Source of the DNA: Muribaculaceae bacterium Isolate-037 (Harlan)
GTDB taxonomy: Bacteria > Bacteroidota > Bacteroidia > Bacteroidales > Muribaculaceae
DNA length: 64,000 nt
Assembly (NCBI GenBank): GCA_003762615.1
Contig: RIAZ01000032.1
Location: forward strand, 1-64,000
Reading direction: 5' to 3'
Both the position numbers and the translations under genes were made by a program. This document shows positions 16,901 to 23,855 of this stretch, in pieces (position 1 is the stretch's first letter; each line of letters opens with the position of its first letter). Below the pieces are notes generated by a model. The model worked only from the letters and a program-made list of their open reading frames with translations, did no database searches and was not told the origin of the DNA.

Positions 16901-17886
16901 TTGCGCAGGGTATCACCGACTCGGAGAGGAAACTTGTCGAGCGGGGCATATCTCCTAAAGAAGCCCGCGCGATAGCGGCATACCGTGTATTCGGAGGCCT
17001 TAACGGTGGATATGGGACCGGAATACAAGGGATGGTGCAAGGGAACCAATGGAAAGAGGAATCGGAGATAGCCGACACTTATCTCAACAATATGGGCGCT
17101 TATTACGGCGATGAGGATAATTGGGAAGCCTTCACACAGTATGCTTTCGAGGCAGCCCTGACTAATACCGATGCAGTCATCCAACCCCGGCAATCCAATA
17201 CGTGGGGAACCCTTAGCCTTGACCATGTATATGAGTTTATGGGTGGTATGAACCTTGCTGTCAGAAATGTCACGGGCAAGGATCCTGACGCATATCTCAG
17301 CGATTACCGCAACCGTTCCAACTACCGTATGCAGGAAGTGAAAGAGGCTATAGGTGTGGAAGGACGCTCCACCATATTCAATCCTACATATATAAAGGAA
17401 AAGATGAAAGGCGGCGCGGGCGACGCATCGACTTTTGCAGAGATAGTGCAGAATACATACGGATGGAATGTGATGAAACCTGCGGCGATTGATCCGGAGA
17501 TGTGGAGTGAAATTTACGAAGTGTATGTCAACGACAAGCACAATCTTGGTATCCGCGAATTTTTCAAGGACAAAAATCCTTCCGCCATGCAACAGATGAC
17601 TACGGTCATGAAAGAAGCTGCTGAAAGAGGGTATTGGAAGCCTGATGCCGGTCAGATTAACAATCTGGAAAATCTTAATCAGGAAATGTCTGCCACTATT
17701 TCATCTGCTTCAGAGCAGTCTGCCGACGATGGCATGGTCATGAAAAAAGAGGAAATGAACAATGTGGAGCATGCCACGGTAGGCAATGTCGGAAAGGTTG
17801 CTGTCGCAGTGGCTGTGGCCGCTTTAATAATCCTTCTGGTTGTGGTGGCTAAACGGCGTAGAAATTCCGCAAAAGATATGGAATGA
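13915..17886 (+). CDS. hmuS: HmuS: CobN/magnesium-chelatase-like protein of heme uptake
   Basis: The 1323-aa protein starts at ATG 13915, after the hmuR stop; an earlier in-frame start would lie inside hmuR. The CobN signature IHFGTHGSLEFTPRKQVAL and EGMIAKRRSYA near residue 470-525 is clear, with a second conserved half at about 880-1250. Unlike soluble CobN, it has an N-terminal membrane helix (about 9-27) and a C-terminal one (about 1294-1315), so the catalytic bulk should lie in the periplasm. A Met/Lys-rich insert sits at about 716-802. Related HmuS proteins are linked to removal of iron from heme. Cobaltochelatase activity is unlikely, because no cob genes lie nearby. Confidence 0.85.
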   Translation: MKLKMTKKQIILGSIVLLLVFVFIFSWVKWISPTKIAFLNYQPIELGQIAKANTNGFIKIKELSTDDIDDVGDYDMVFINGMGLRITEEQRTIIRKAAENGTPVLTTMATNPDNNICSVDSLMVNDLKEYLSGGRANYRNLLEYVRTYIDCKAMFTNEPEEPVESQSYLLSHPDVDDPDAEEIGFNTLREYKTYLKSRNLIADNAPNIIITGQMGEPSELIAALEKSGNNVYRVWNMRKFINDGHADSISVAAVINMAHGRMGDYMVEYLSENNVPLFCPVNANQLQEDWEADKMGMNGGFLSQSVVTPEIDGGIRPYALFAHYENDEGIREVKAIPGRLDTFVETVNNHISLKRTPNKDKKIAIVYYKGPGVSAMSAAGMDVGPSLYNLLSRLGKEGYYLKNLPSSPAELEKMVQADRRILFGNVAIVPQPLPNQGENSFKIIHGTDQDPEESYISTYKWISDTLKADALIHFGTHGSLEFTPRKQVALCSQDWPDRLVGPLPHFYIYSIADVGEGMIAKRRSYAALQSYLTPPFLESNLRGEYKGLMDKVEVYFKNPSQATSLDVKKKAVELGLHRDLELDSILSTPYTEDDILRIENFAEEIAAEKITGQLYVMGVPYEDARIGTSVFAMSVDPIAYSLLALDKLRNPAKAKKTERKGLFNRLYLEPAKSIVAAKLNSGHPVSDSEICDIAGISSEELNEAREIVSMKDAPQRMMEMMMSRAMPERKEGSKTNNGNIVKAMATAKKMGASDEQLEKMKKAMLAKREKTSQSGNAVGKKSNPHADMKMKMPEYTPEQKAKAAAIMEVERTLKNISNYSDVLRQSPEMELTSLINALAGGYVKPSPGGDPIANPNSLPTGRNLFGINAEATPSESAWNKGVEMAKNTIDMYRKRHNDSIPRKVSYTLWSGEFIESEGATIAQVLYMLGVEPVRDAFGRVTDLRLIPSDELGRPRIDVVVQTSGQLRDIAASRLFLINRAVEMAAASKDDNYENQVAQGITDSERKLVERGISPKEARAIAAYRVFGGLNGGYGTGIQGMVQGNQWKEESEIADTYLNNMGAYYGDEDNWEAFTQYAFEAALTNTDAVIQPRQSNTWGTLSLDHVYEFMGGMNLAVRNVTGKDPDAYLSDYRNRSNYRMQEVKEAIGVEGRSTIFNPTYIKEKMKGGAGDASTFAEIVQNTYGWNVMKPAAIDPEMWSEIYEVYVNDKHNLGIREFFKDKNPSAMQQMTTVMKEAAERGYWKPDAGQINNLENLNQEMSATISSASEQSADDGMVMKKEEMNNVEHATVGNVGKVAVAVAVAALIILLVVVAKRRRNSAKDME

Positions 17887-17887
17887 T

Positions 17888-18592
17888 ATGGAAACTGTCG
17901 TACTTATATTGATGTTATTGGTAAGTTTCAGCTTCGTGCTGAAACTTACTTTCCAAAAAGTTCCGGTAAGTATCTCCATTTGTGGTTTATGCCTCCTTTT
18001 CATCGGACTCTCCACTCCGTTTGCCATTGAGCAATCAAGCACACAGATACAGCAATGGCTGCAAAATTCCCGGTTGATGCTTGACACATCGGTAATTCTA
18101 TTCATTGATGTGTTCATGCAGATTTCATTCGCAGTGCTTTCCGCGCAACTCATGACCGCAGGTAAGGTACGGAAAACTATCATCCGCACTTATCGTGTCC
18201 TGCGTCTTTTTCCCGGATTACTGATATTTCCCGTACTCTTCTACACGGTCGTGCAGGCAGTATTCTCTTTTCCGGGAGTGTCCTTTGGAATTGTAGGATG
18301 GTCCGTCGCCGTGGTTGCGTCATCACTGATTTTTCTTATGTCACGGCTGATAAAATATCTGCTGCCTGAGAAAGATATAAGATTGGAGATCCTATTCTTA
18401 GTGAATATTCTGATAGCAATGATGGGGGTGATAGCCACAGTCAATGGAAGGACTGCCGTGAGAGGTGTGTCCGATATAAATTGGGATGCTTTGCTTGGAG
18501 TATTCACAATTACCTTATTCGGAGGCCTAATCGGTTTTCTCATCAATAAATACTCATTAAACAGAATAATCAAAAAAATCAACAGACTATGA
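17888..18592 (+). CDS. hmuT: HmuT-like polytopic membrane protein of the heme operon
   Basis: This 234-aa protein starts at ATG 17888, one base after the hmuS stop. It has about five or six membrane helices (for example VVLILMLLVSFSFVL at the start and FTITLFGGLIGFLI at the end) and no catalytic motif I recognise. The position matches the hypothetical membrane protein between the chelatase-like gene and the ExbB-like gene in Porphyromonas and Bacteroides hmu operons. The gene symbol rests on that synteny. Role unknown; it may anchor HmuS or form a channel. Confidence 0.65.
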   Translation: METVVLILMLLVSFSFVLKLTFQKVPVSISICGLCLLFIGLSTPFAIEQSSTQIQQWLQNSRLMLDTSVILFIDVFMQISFAVLSAQLMTAGKVRKTIIRTYRVLRLFPGLLIFPVLFYTVVQAVFSFPGVSFGIVGWSVAVVASSLIFLMSRLIKYLLPEKDIRLEILFLVNILIAMMGVIATVNGRTAVRGVSDINWDALLGVFTITLFGGLIGFLINKYSLNRIIKKINRL

Positions 18593-19167
18593 TCTATATC
18601 TCAGACGTAATGTATTGGATCTCCACGGGACTATTGGTTCCTGTAGTAATCCTGCTTATCTATTTCTTTATCCGTGCGCTGATTCTCGTCGGTTCTTTCT
18701 TCGGTCAGTATCTCGCCATGAAACGCACACAACGTTTTGTCAATTCCCATCTTGACAGGCTCACGCCCGACAATCTCGATGATTTTGTCAAGTCGTTACC
18801 CGATAACTGCAATGCACTTGTCATTCCTTATATAAGGAAAATTGTCGAGGCAAAAGGGAATAGGGCATTGACAGACAGGTTACTCGCTGATTTCGAAATT
18901 GCGGTGGACAAGGAACTGTCAACACCTAAGACACTTGGTAAACTCGGTCCTATACTCGGCCTGATGGGTACACTCATACCAATGGGACCCGCTCTTGCCG
19001 GTCTCGCACAGGGTGACATTGCATCTATGGCCTACAATATGCAGGTGGCTTTTGCAACAACAGTGATAGGCCTTGTGATCAGTGCCATCGGCTTTATTGT
19101 ACTCCAGATGCGCCAACGTTGGCTGTTTCAGGATCTCACCAACCTTGAATACATCGCACAATTATGA
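18589..19167 (+). CDS. hmuU: HmuU: MotA/TolQ/ExbB-type proton channel protein
   Basis: This 192-aa protein has a first membrane helix at 12-35 and the family core TPKTLGKLGPILGLMGTLIPMGPAL followed by MAYNMQVAFATTVIGLVISAIGFI, the conserved proton-path helices of ExbB/TolQ/MotA. It overlaps hmuT by 4 nt and hmuV by 4 nt. It probably forms a motor with HmuV, either energising HmuR or driving HmuS. ExbB members usually support TonB, but no tonB gene is present here. Confidence 0.85.
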   Translation: MIYISDVMYWISTGLLVPVVILLIYFFIRALILVGSFFGQYLAMKRTQRFVNSHLDRLTPDNLDDFVKSLPDNCNALVIPYIRKIVEAKGNRALTDRLLADFEIAVDKELSTPKTLGKLGPILGLMGTLIPMGPALAGLAQGDIASMAYNMQVAFATTVIGLVISAIGFIVLQMRQRWLFQDLTNLEYIAQL

Positions 19168-19490
19168 GAAGGAGATTATTGCGTCAACAGGAGGATATTG
19201 ACCCCATGAGCGTGGTCAGCAACCTATTTGATGTTGCAATGGTTTTTGCTGTAGCTCTGATGGTTGCGCTTGTCAGCCGTTACAATATGACAGAGATGTT
19301 CTCACAGGACGATTTCACTATGGTGAAGAATCCCGGCAAGGATAATATGGAGATCATCACAAAAGAGGGGCAAAAAATCAACCGCTACACTCCATCTGAG
19401 GATCAATCCTCCAAGGATAATAAAAAGGGAAAACGTGTGGGAGTGGCATACGAATTGGAAAACGGCGAAATTATATATGTTCCTGAATAA
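19164..19490 (+). CDS. hmuV: HmuV: DUF2149 protein, ExbD-like partner
   Basis: The 108-aa protein has a short cytoplasmic start, one membrane helix (NLFDVAMVFAVALMVALVS, about 17-35) and a periplasmic tail. The Asp at the start of the helix, preceded by DPMSVVS, matches the ExbD layout in which that Asp carries protons. The tail VGVAYELENGEIIYVPE is typical of DUF2149. It ends the heme operon; the next gene has its own promoter. Confidence 0.75.
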   Translation: MRRRLLRQQEDIDPMSVVSNLFDVAMVFAVALMVALVSRYNMTEMFSQDDFTMVKNPGKDNMEIITKEGQKINRYTPSEDQSSKDNKKGKRVGVAYELENGEIIYVPE

Positions 19491-19525
19491 TTACATTGAA
19501 TTTTGGAACTGACAAAACAAAAATA

Positions 19526-19571
19526 CCCTACTTTTAGGGATTTCATAGTTGCCGTTTAGTCAGTAATTTTG
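19526..19571 (+). promoter_or_regulatory. Flavodoxin promoter with the best copy of the shared palindrome
   Basis: CCCTACTTTTAGGG (19526-19539) has perfect 5-bp arms around a 4-bp centre. One base later comes TTT (-33), 20 bases, then TAATTTTG (19564-19571). The leader to ATG 19605 is about 30 nt. The geometry is identical to the heme operon, regulator and TetR promoters. Confidence 0.75.
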
Positions 19572-19604
19572 CATAAGAAATTAACAACAAGAAATCAAGA
19601 AATA

Positions 19605-20108
19605 ATGAAAAAGACAGCTATTTTCTATGGCTCTACTTCAGGAAACTGCGAAGGAGTGGCCAATAAAATCGCTGAAGCACTGGGTGTCAATTCATCCGAT
19701 GTTTTCAGCGCATCACAGATTGATGCAGCTAAGATTGCAGAGTATGATAATCTGCTGCTCGGATCCTCGACATGGGGAAGCGGAGACCTTCAGGATGAGT
19801 GGTATGACGGAGTTGAGGTCATCAAGGCTTCTGACCTCAACGGCAAGACTGTCGCAGTATTCGGTTGTGGAGACTCTTGTGGTTTCAGCACCACTTATTG
19901 TGACGCTATGCGCACACTCTATGATGCAGCCAAAGATGCAGGAGCTAATATGATTGGTGCCGTATCGACCGACGGCTATACATTTGATGAATCTACATCG
20001 GTTGTTGACGGTAAGTTTGTCGGACTTGCTCTTGACGAAGACAATGAAAGTGATAAGACCGACGAGCGTATTGCCGCATGGGTTGATGAAATCAAACCGA
20101 GTCTCTAA
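19605..20108 (+). CDS. fldA: Long-chain flavodoxin
   Basis: This 167-aa protein begins MKKTAIFYGSTSGNCEGVA, the FMN phosphate loop, and contains SSTWGSGDLQDEW and VFGCGDSCGFSTTYCDAM, the two flavin-stacking loops, as well as the insert that marks long-chain flavodoxins. It is a soluble electron carrier that replaces ferredoxin when iron is scarce. ATG 19605 is chosen because an upstream in-frame start would lie beside the -7 box. Sharing an operator with the heme operon supports iron-linked control. Confidence 0.9.
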   Translation: MKKTAIFYGSTSGNCEGVANKIAEALGVNSSDVFSASQIDAAKIAEYDNLLLGSSTWGSGDLQDEWYDGVEVIKASDLNGKTVAVFGCGDSCGFSTTYCDAMRTLYDAAKDAGANMIGAVSTDGYTFDESTSVVDGKFVGLALDEDNESDKTDERIAAWVDEIKPSL

Positions 20109-20156
20109 TTAGACCATCATGCAAGAATAATTACGTAAAGCCCAAAATATATTCAG

Positions 20157-20190
20157 AAGAGGATGGTCAGCAATGCCCGTCCTCTTTGCT
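20157..20190 (+). terminator. Probable terminator after flavodoxin
   Basis: AAGAGGA (20157-20163) pairs with TCCTCTT (20180-20186), followed by a short T-rich stretch. The stem is moderate and the loop is 16 nt. Confidence 0.5.
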
Positions 20191-20246
20191 TCTTCAATAA
20201 GCAATCAATGATAAGTACAAATTGAAAGATATGATGTCGGCAGCAC

Positions 20247-20260
20247 TCCTAAAATTAGGT
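20247..20260. promoter_or_regulatory. Extra copy of the heme-block palindrome, TCCTAAAATTAGGT
   Basis: This 14-mer matches the shared operator (4 of 5 arm positions symmetric) but has no -7 box at the usual 25-bp distance on either strand. It lies 109 bp upstream of the copy at 20356, about ten helical turns, so cooperative or looped binding at the tetR promoter is possible. Confidence 0.45.
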
Positions 20261-20286
20261 AGACTATGTTTTAGAAATTCAAATAC

Positions 20287-20299
20287 TGAACATTGTTCA
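20287..20299. promoter_or_regulatory. Candidate TetR operator TGAACATTGTTCA
   Basis: A perfect 13-bp palindrome lies upstream of the tetR promoter. The 10-mer ACATTGTTCA recurs at 21120-21129, just before the RND gene, as expected for a TetR protein controlling itself and an adjacent transporter. Confidence 0.55.
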
Positions 20300-20355
20300 A
20301 CGGATGTTCATTGTTGATGCATTATTTTATTGTCTTGTAGCGCAATGTGTTTACT

Positions 20356-20401
20356 AACTAATATTAGGTATTGCGTATTCCATTGAAATAATGTAATTTT
20401 G
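20356..20401 (+). promoter_or_regulatory. tetR promoter with shared palindrome
   Basis: AACTAATATTAGGT (20356-20369), one base, TTG (20371-20373), 20 bases, TAATTTTG (20394-20401). The leader to ATG 20429 is about 24 nt. A TTG codon inside the -7 box cannot be the start. Confidence 0.72.
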
Positions 20402-20428
20402 CAGTCGAAAACAGAACGTCGTTTGTTT

Positions 20429-21043
20429 ATGCAGATATTAAAAGAAGATATTAAACACAGAATTCTTGATGTGGCTCGACAAGAGTTCGCATCAAGAGGA
20501 TATGCAAAGGCTTCCATGAGGAGCATCGCATCCAAAGTAGGAGTTGGTGTGGGCAATATCTACAACTATTATCCCAGCAAGGATAAGCTGTTTTGCGCCG
20601 TCCTTGCCCCAGTGGTATCAGCCTGCTATGCGATGTTTGATAAGCATCATGGAGAATATGGACAGGATGCAATATCCATGACACAAGAAAATTATCTTGT
20701 ATCGGCCGTATCTGACTACATGATCATACTAAAAGGAAATAGGACACTATTAAAAATTCTTCTTTTCAAAGCGCAAGGTTCATCTTTGGAGGACTTCAAA
20801 ATTAAATTCACAGATAAAGCCACTGAACAGGTTAAATCATGGTTTGCGGATAATAAGAAGAAGCATCCATATATGAATATTGATGTCAGTGATTTCATGA
20901 TACATCTTCATACAGTATGGATGTTCACAATGTTTGAGGAAATTATTATGCACCGTATAACCGGCGATGCTATGGTTCGTGTAATTGAGGAATATATAAA
21001 ATTTGAAATAAACGGATGGAAAAACATACTGCACATCGGTTAG
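20429..21043 (+). CDS. TetR family regulator
   Basis: This 204-aa protein has the TetR N-terminal helix-turn-helix: ILDVARQEFASRGYAKASMR, then SIASKVGVGVGNIYNYYPSKD. The C-terminal ligand domain is helical and unremarkable. Start 20429 is chosen because transcription begins only near 20405. It precedes a truncated RND transporter, and TGAACA/TGTTCA-type sites flank the gene, so the transporter was probably its target. With the transporter deleted, the regulator may now serve only itself and the heme-block circuit. Confidence 0.88.
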   Translation: MQILKEDIKHRILDVARQEFASRGYAKASMRSIASKVGVGVGNIYNYYPSKDKLFCAVLAPVVSACYAMFDKHHGEYGQDAISMTQENYLVSAVSDYMIILKGNRTLLKILLFKAQGSSLEDFKIKFTDKATEQVKSWFADNKKKHPYMNIDVSDFMIHLHTVWMFTMFEEIIMHRITGDAMVRVIEEYIKFEINGWKNILHIG

Positions 21044-21067
21044 AGTTTCCAATATATCATAATGAGT

Positions 21068-21104
21068 TGGAGAGAGTTTCACATTTGGAATTCTCTCCTT
21101 TTTT
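21068..21104 (+). terminator. Intrinsic terminator after tetR
   Basis: GGAGAGA (21069-21075) pairs with TCTCTCC (21092-21098) and is followed by six T residues. It separates tetR from the RND remnant, which therefore needed its own promoter. Confidence 0.8.
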
Positions 21105-21116
21105 ATTGAACAAAAT

Positions 21117-21129
21117 AAGACATTGTTCA
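21117..21129. promoter_or_regulatory. Second TetR-type site before the RND gene
   Basis: AAGACATTGTTCA shares its last ten bases with the perfect palindrome at 20287-20299. A TGAACA half-site lies at 21107-21112. It lies about 36 bp before the RND start codon. Confidence 0.4.
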
Positions 21130-21164
21130 TTATTGACAGCCTGAAATCAACCAATATAGTGATT

Positions 21165-22285
21165 ATGAAAATAGAAATGATCAACAAAAAATTTGGCAGT
21201 TATGCTAAGCGACTCCTGAAAGTACGCTGGCTTGCCTTACTAACATTTGCCGTTGCCATTGTGGGCGGCATCGTCGGTCTTAAGCACCTTGTGGTGGAAA
21301 CATCATTTGACGACTATTTCGTTGAAGGAGATCCAATGTTAATCAAAACCGATGAATTCAAGGCTCATTTCGGCAACGACTATTTCATCGGGGTACTTAC
21401 AGAGTGTGACAACCACTTTACGCCTGAAGCATTGACCACACTCCGGGCTTTATCCAATGAGTTGCTTGACAGCATCTCTTATGTGGATAAGATTACCTCC
21501 CTCACCGATATAGAATTTCTTGTCGGTAACGATGAGGGTATGGCGATAGAGCAAATAGTCCCGGATGTCATACCGACAGACAAAGCCGGATTGGATTCAA
21601 TACGGACTTTGGCTTACAGCAAGCCTGAAATCGCCCGCAAGCTCGTGTCAAAGGATGGTCGATTGTCTTGGATTATGGTTAAACTTCGTCCGTTTCCAGA
21701 GGATTCTGTATGGAAGAAAGAGGGAACAATAGCTCCTGACTTGATAACAGGTGCGGAAGTTGAAAAGATAATTTCCAAATCATGCTACGCTCAACTGAAT
21801 CCGAAAGCGACAGGTATGCCGTTTGTCAACCAGCAGAAAATGAAATTCATTGGCGAGGACATGAAACGCATGGTACTGATTGCCCTTGCCATTTCCATTA
21901 TTGTCATGTTGATTGCCACCCGCTCTTGGCAGGGGATAATCGCTCCGTTCATTTCAACATTCGGTGGTCTGACACTGACATTCGGTGTTGCCGGATGGCT
22001 TGGGCTGTATGTGGATTCTGCAACAACAATGATACCCGTGATGCTTGCATTTGCGGTGTCAATAGCCTATAACATACATATATTCTCATTCTTCAAGCAA
22101 CGGATGCGGCTCCACGGACAACGTAAGGGCGCTGTCATTGAAACAATCGAGGAAACTGGTTGGCCGACATTCTTCTGTGGAATGACCACGATTGTGTCAT
22201 TGCTGTCTTTCCTCGCAGTTAATATCAGGCCCGTCAAGGCGATAGGCGTAAATACATCGCTATGTGTCCTGTTCGTATTGGTAAC
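21165..22285 (+). pseudogene. RND/MMPL-type transporter, 5' part only
   Basis: About 370 residues remain: a first membrane helix (LTFAVAIVGGIVGL), a large periplasmic loop (VETSFDDYFVEGDPML onward), and helices of the first sterol-sensing-like bundle (LIALAISIIVMLIA, GLTLTFGVAGWLG, FFCGMTTIVSLLSFLAV). Full family members have 750-1000 residues and a second bundle. After GVNTSLCVLFVLVT the frame changes to unrelated residues and stops at 22371-22373, because the DNA now continues into an outer-membrane barrel gene in another frame. The transporter is inactive. Confidence 0.8.
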
Positions 22286-23035
22286 CCTATATCATCATTC
22301 TTCCAGCTGCCTATCGACCCCACTAATCCGTGGGCTATATCCTTTCCGGGGGTGGAACATCCATACTCTATAAATCTGGATTGCACACCTTCAAAAAAAC
22401 TGATAAATTCTGAATACGGAGGACGTTTCAGCGTATATTTACCGGGAATAGATTTTTCCGTGTCAGCAATGCGGACATGGAATAAAATGCCGTGTTTTGC
22501 AGGCTCAGTGTCACAGGATGGAAGTCTGGTTTTCAATGGCGTGTATGATAGGATGACAATGCTTGGGGCTGATGCCTCGTTACCGTTGGGCAAACTCGTG
22601 GTTCGCAGTGAATTTGCTGAATACCTTGGAGAGGTTCAAACCCCGACTCAAATTGAGACGAATCCACAGAAGAAAAATACCCTTAACTTCTTGATTGGCA
22701 TTGACTGGTATCCGGGAAATGACTGGACCATAGCCGCACAGTATTCTCATAAATATATAGCAGGTTTTTCAACAGGCATTGCCGGTTATCGGAATTCCGG
22801 ATTAGCGACATTGAGGATTGCTAAGGATCTGTTCTGAAATACACTTAATGTATCAACATTTGCGTATGTAGATTTAACAAATGGAGGAATCTACAACCGG
22901 CTATATGCAGATTATGCGCTGACAGACCAAATACATGCTTTTATTGGATATGATTTATTTCATGCCGATAATGGTTCTTTTGCTATGTATTCAAAAAACT
23001 CGGAAATATGGTTAAAACTGAAATACAGTTTCTAA
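22275..23035 (+). pseudogene. Outer-membrane barrel remnant, 5' deleted and with an internal TGA
   Basis: From about 22275 the frame reads GNPISSFFQLPIDPTNPW and continues with barrel strands, including FSVYLPGIDFSVSAMRTWNK and DWYPGNDWTIAAQYSHKY. A TGA at 22835-22837 interrupts it. The same frame then runs on for 66 codons to TAA at 23033-23035, ending IWLKLKYSF, a typical barrel end. It probably encoded the porin-like protein of an RND-associated lipid export cluster. No start codon or signal peptide remains. Confidence 0.75.
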
Positions 23036-23238
23036 GAATGGGTAAAACAAAACATAAAGACGCAGTGGTGGAAATATCAATCTGATTCAAAACATTGGCT
23101 TTGGTCTATGAGACCAAAATTACAATACGGTTTACAAGATTTTCAAATTCAGTATCTTCAATATTAGATATTTGTCCGTTTTGTATAGGCTTCATTTCAA
23201 ATGCAAAATTACAAAATTTACTGACATACAGACGTCTG

Positions 23239-23360
23239 TCACCACATCTTGTAATCTTTGTTTGACATTGCGGTAATTTTGCGCATGTTGAGAAGTCTTA
23301 TCGGTATTCGCTGATTTTCAATTCGTCGGCTATTCCCTCCGAGGATAGTTTGATGTAGTA
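23239..23360 (-). pseudogene. Second integrase tail with the 15-codon ORF copy
   Basis: On the minus strand a short tail YYIKLSSEGIADELKISEYR ends in TAA. It is followed by a 48-nt ORF, MRKITAMSNKDYKMW, at 23286-23239. The tail matches the end of the integrase remnant at 4970, and the small ORF matches 4926-4973 codon for codon. The palindrome ACAGACGTCTGT (23228-23239) borders it. Everything upstream of the tail is missing. Confidence 0.6.
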
Positions 23361-23371
23361 TGAAATAAAAG

Positions 23372-23428
23372 TTCCGCCTGGTACGCATGCAAAGCCTAAG
23401 CGCGGCGGAATCTGTTGATGCAAAGTTA
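23372..23428 (-). other. Minus-strand promoter with an immediate hairpin
   Basis: A minus-strand -7 box TAACTTTG is at 23428-23421. The predicted RNA begins near 23417, next to a 7-bp perfect stem: TTCCGCC at 23372-23378 on the plus strand pairs with GGCGGAA at 23404-23410. The 25-nt loop includes GCATGC. The downstream region holds only the integrase tail. It may be a leader or small RNA left from the mobile element. Confidence 0.35.
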
Positions 23429-23507
23429 ATCAAATTATTTGAGCCGACAATTGATGTTGTTTAAATTTTTAGATTTCCCAGAATTTTAAGAACGTTAAAT
23501 AATTTTA

Positions 23508-23515
23508 TAACTTTG
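23508..23515 (+). promoter_or_regulatory. -7 box TAACTTTG of the YciI-GNAT-tautomerase operon
   Basis: TAACTTTG lies 52 bp upstream of ATG 23568. The -33 region is A/T-rich without a clear TTTG. The three genes that follow overlap or nearly overlap, so this is the likely operon promoter. Confidence 0.55.
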
Positions 23516-23567
23516 CATTTGGATTGACGCATGTTGGTTCACGACATTTTGGATAATAAGAAACAAT

Positions 23568-23855
23568 ATGTTCATAGCAATACTTACATATAAGAAGCCT
23601 CTGAGTGAGGTTGACAAATATCTTCAGGCTCATCGCGAGTATCTGGCTGAGAATTATGCTGCCGGAAATTTCATTACTTCCGGTCCGCAGACACCGCGCG
23701 TCGGAGGCGTGATAATGATGAGAGTGGCAAGCCGCGAGGCGGTCGATGCCCTGATAAAGCAAGACCCGTTCCATATCAACGCCATTGCCGATTATCAGAT
23801 TGTAGAGTTTACACCGACTATGTTCTGCAACGATAGCTTGAAATCTCTGTTATGA
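23568..23855 (+). CDS. YciI-like protein
   Basis: This 95-aa protein has the YciI/DGPF-type dimeric ferredoxin-like fold: MFIAILTYKKPLSEVDKYL, HREYLAENYAAGNFITSGPQ with the conserved His, and RVASREAVDALIKQDPFHI. Some family members are hydrolases or dehalogenase-like enzymes, but most have no known substrate. The stop overlaps the GNAT start by 4 nt (ATGA), so the two are translationally coupled. Confidence 0.8.
   Translation: MFIAILTYKKPLSEVDKYLQAHREYLAENYAAGNFITSGPQTPRVGGVIMMRVASREAVDALIKQDPFHINAIADYQIVEFTPTMFCNDSLKSLL

Noticed and set aside
16696-17592. 298-codon minus-strand open frame inside hmuS
   Set aside because: It lies wholly opposite a well-supported conserved gene, has no family features, and its composition is explained as a shadow of hmuS codons.
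20247-20260. Fifth promoter driven from the orphan palindrome
   Set aside because: No TAnnTTTG occurs 25 bp away on either strand; it is kept only as a possible auxiliary site.
20399-20428. TTG start for the TetR protein
   Set aside because: The TTG lies inside the -7 box and so is upstream of the transcription start.
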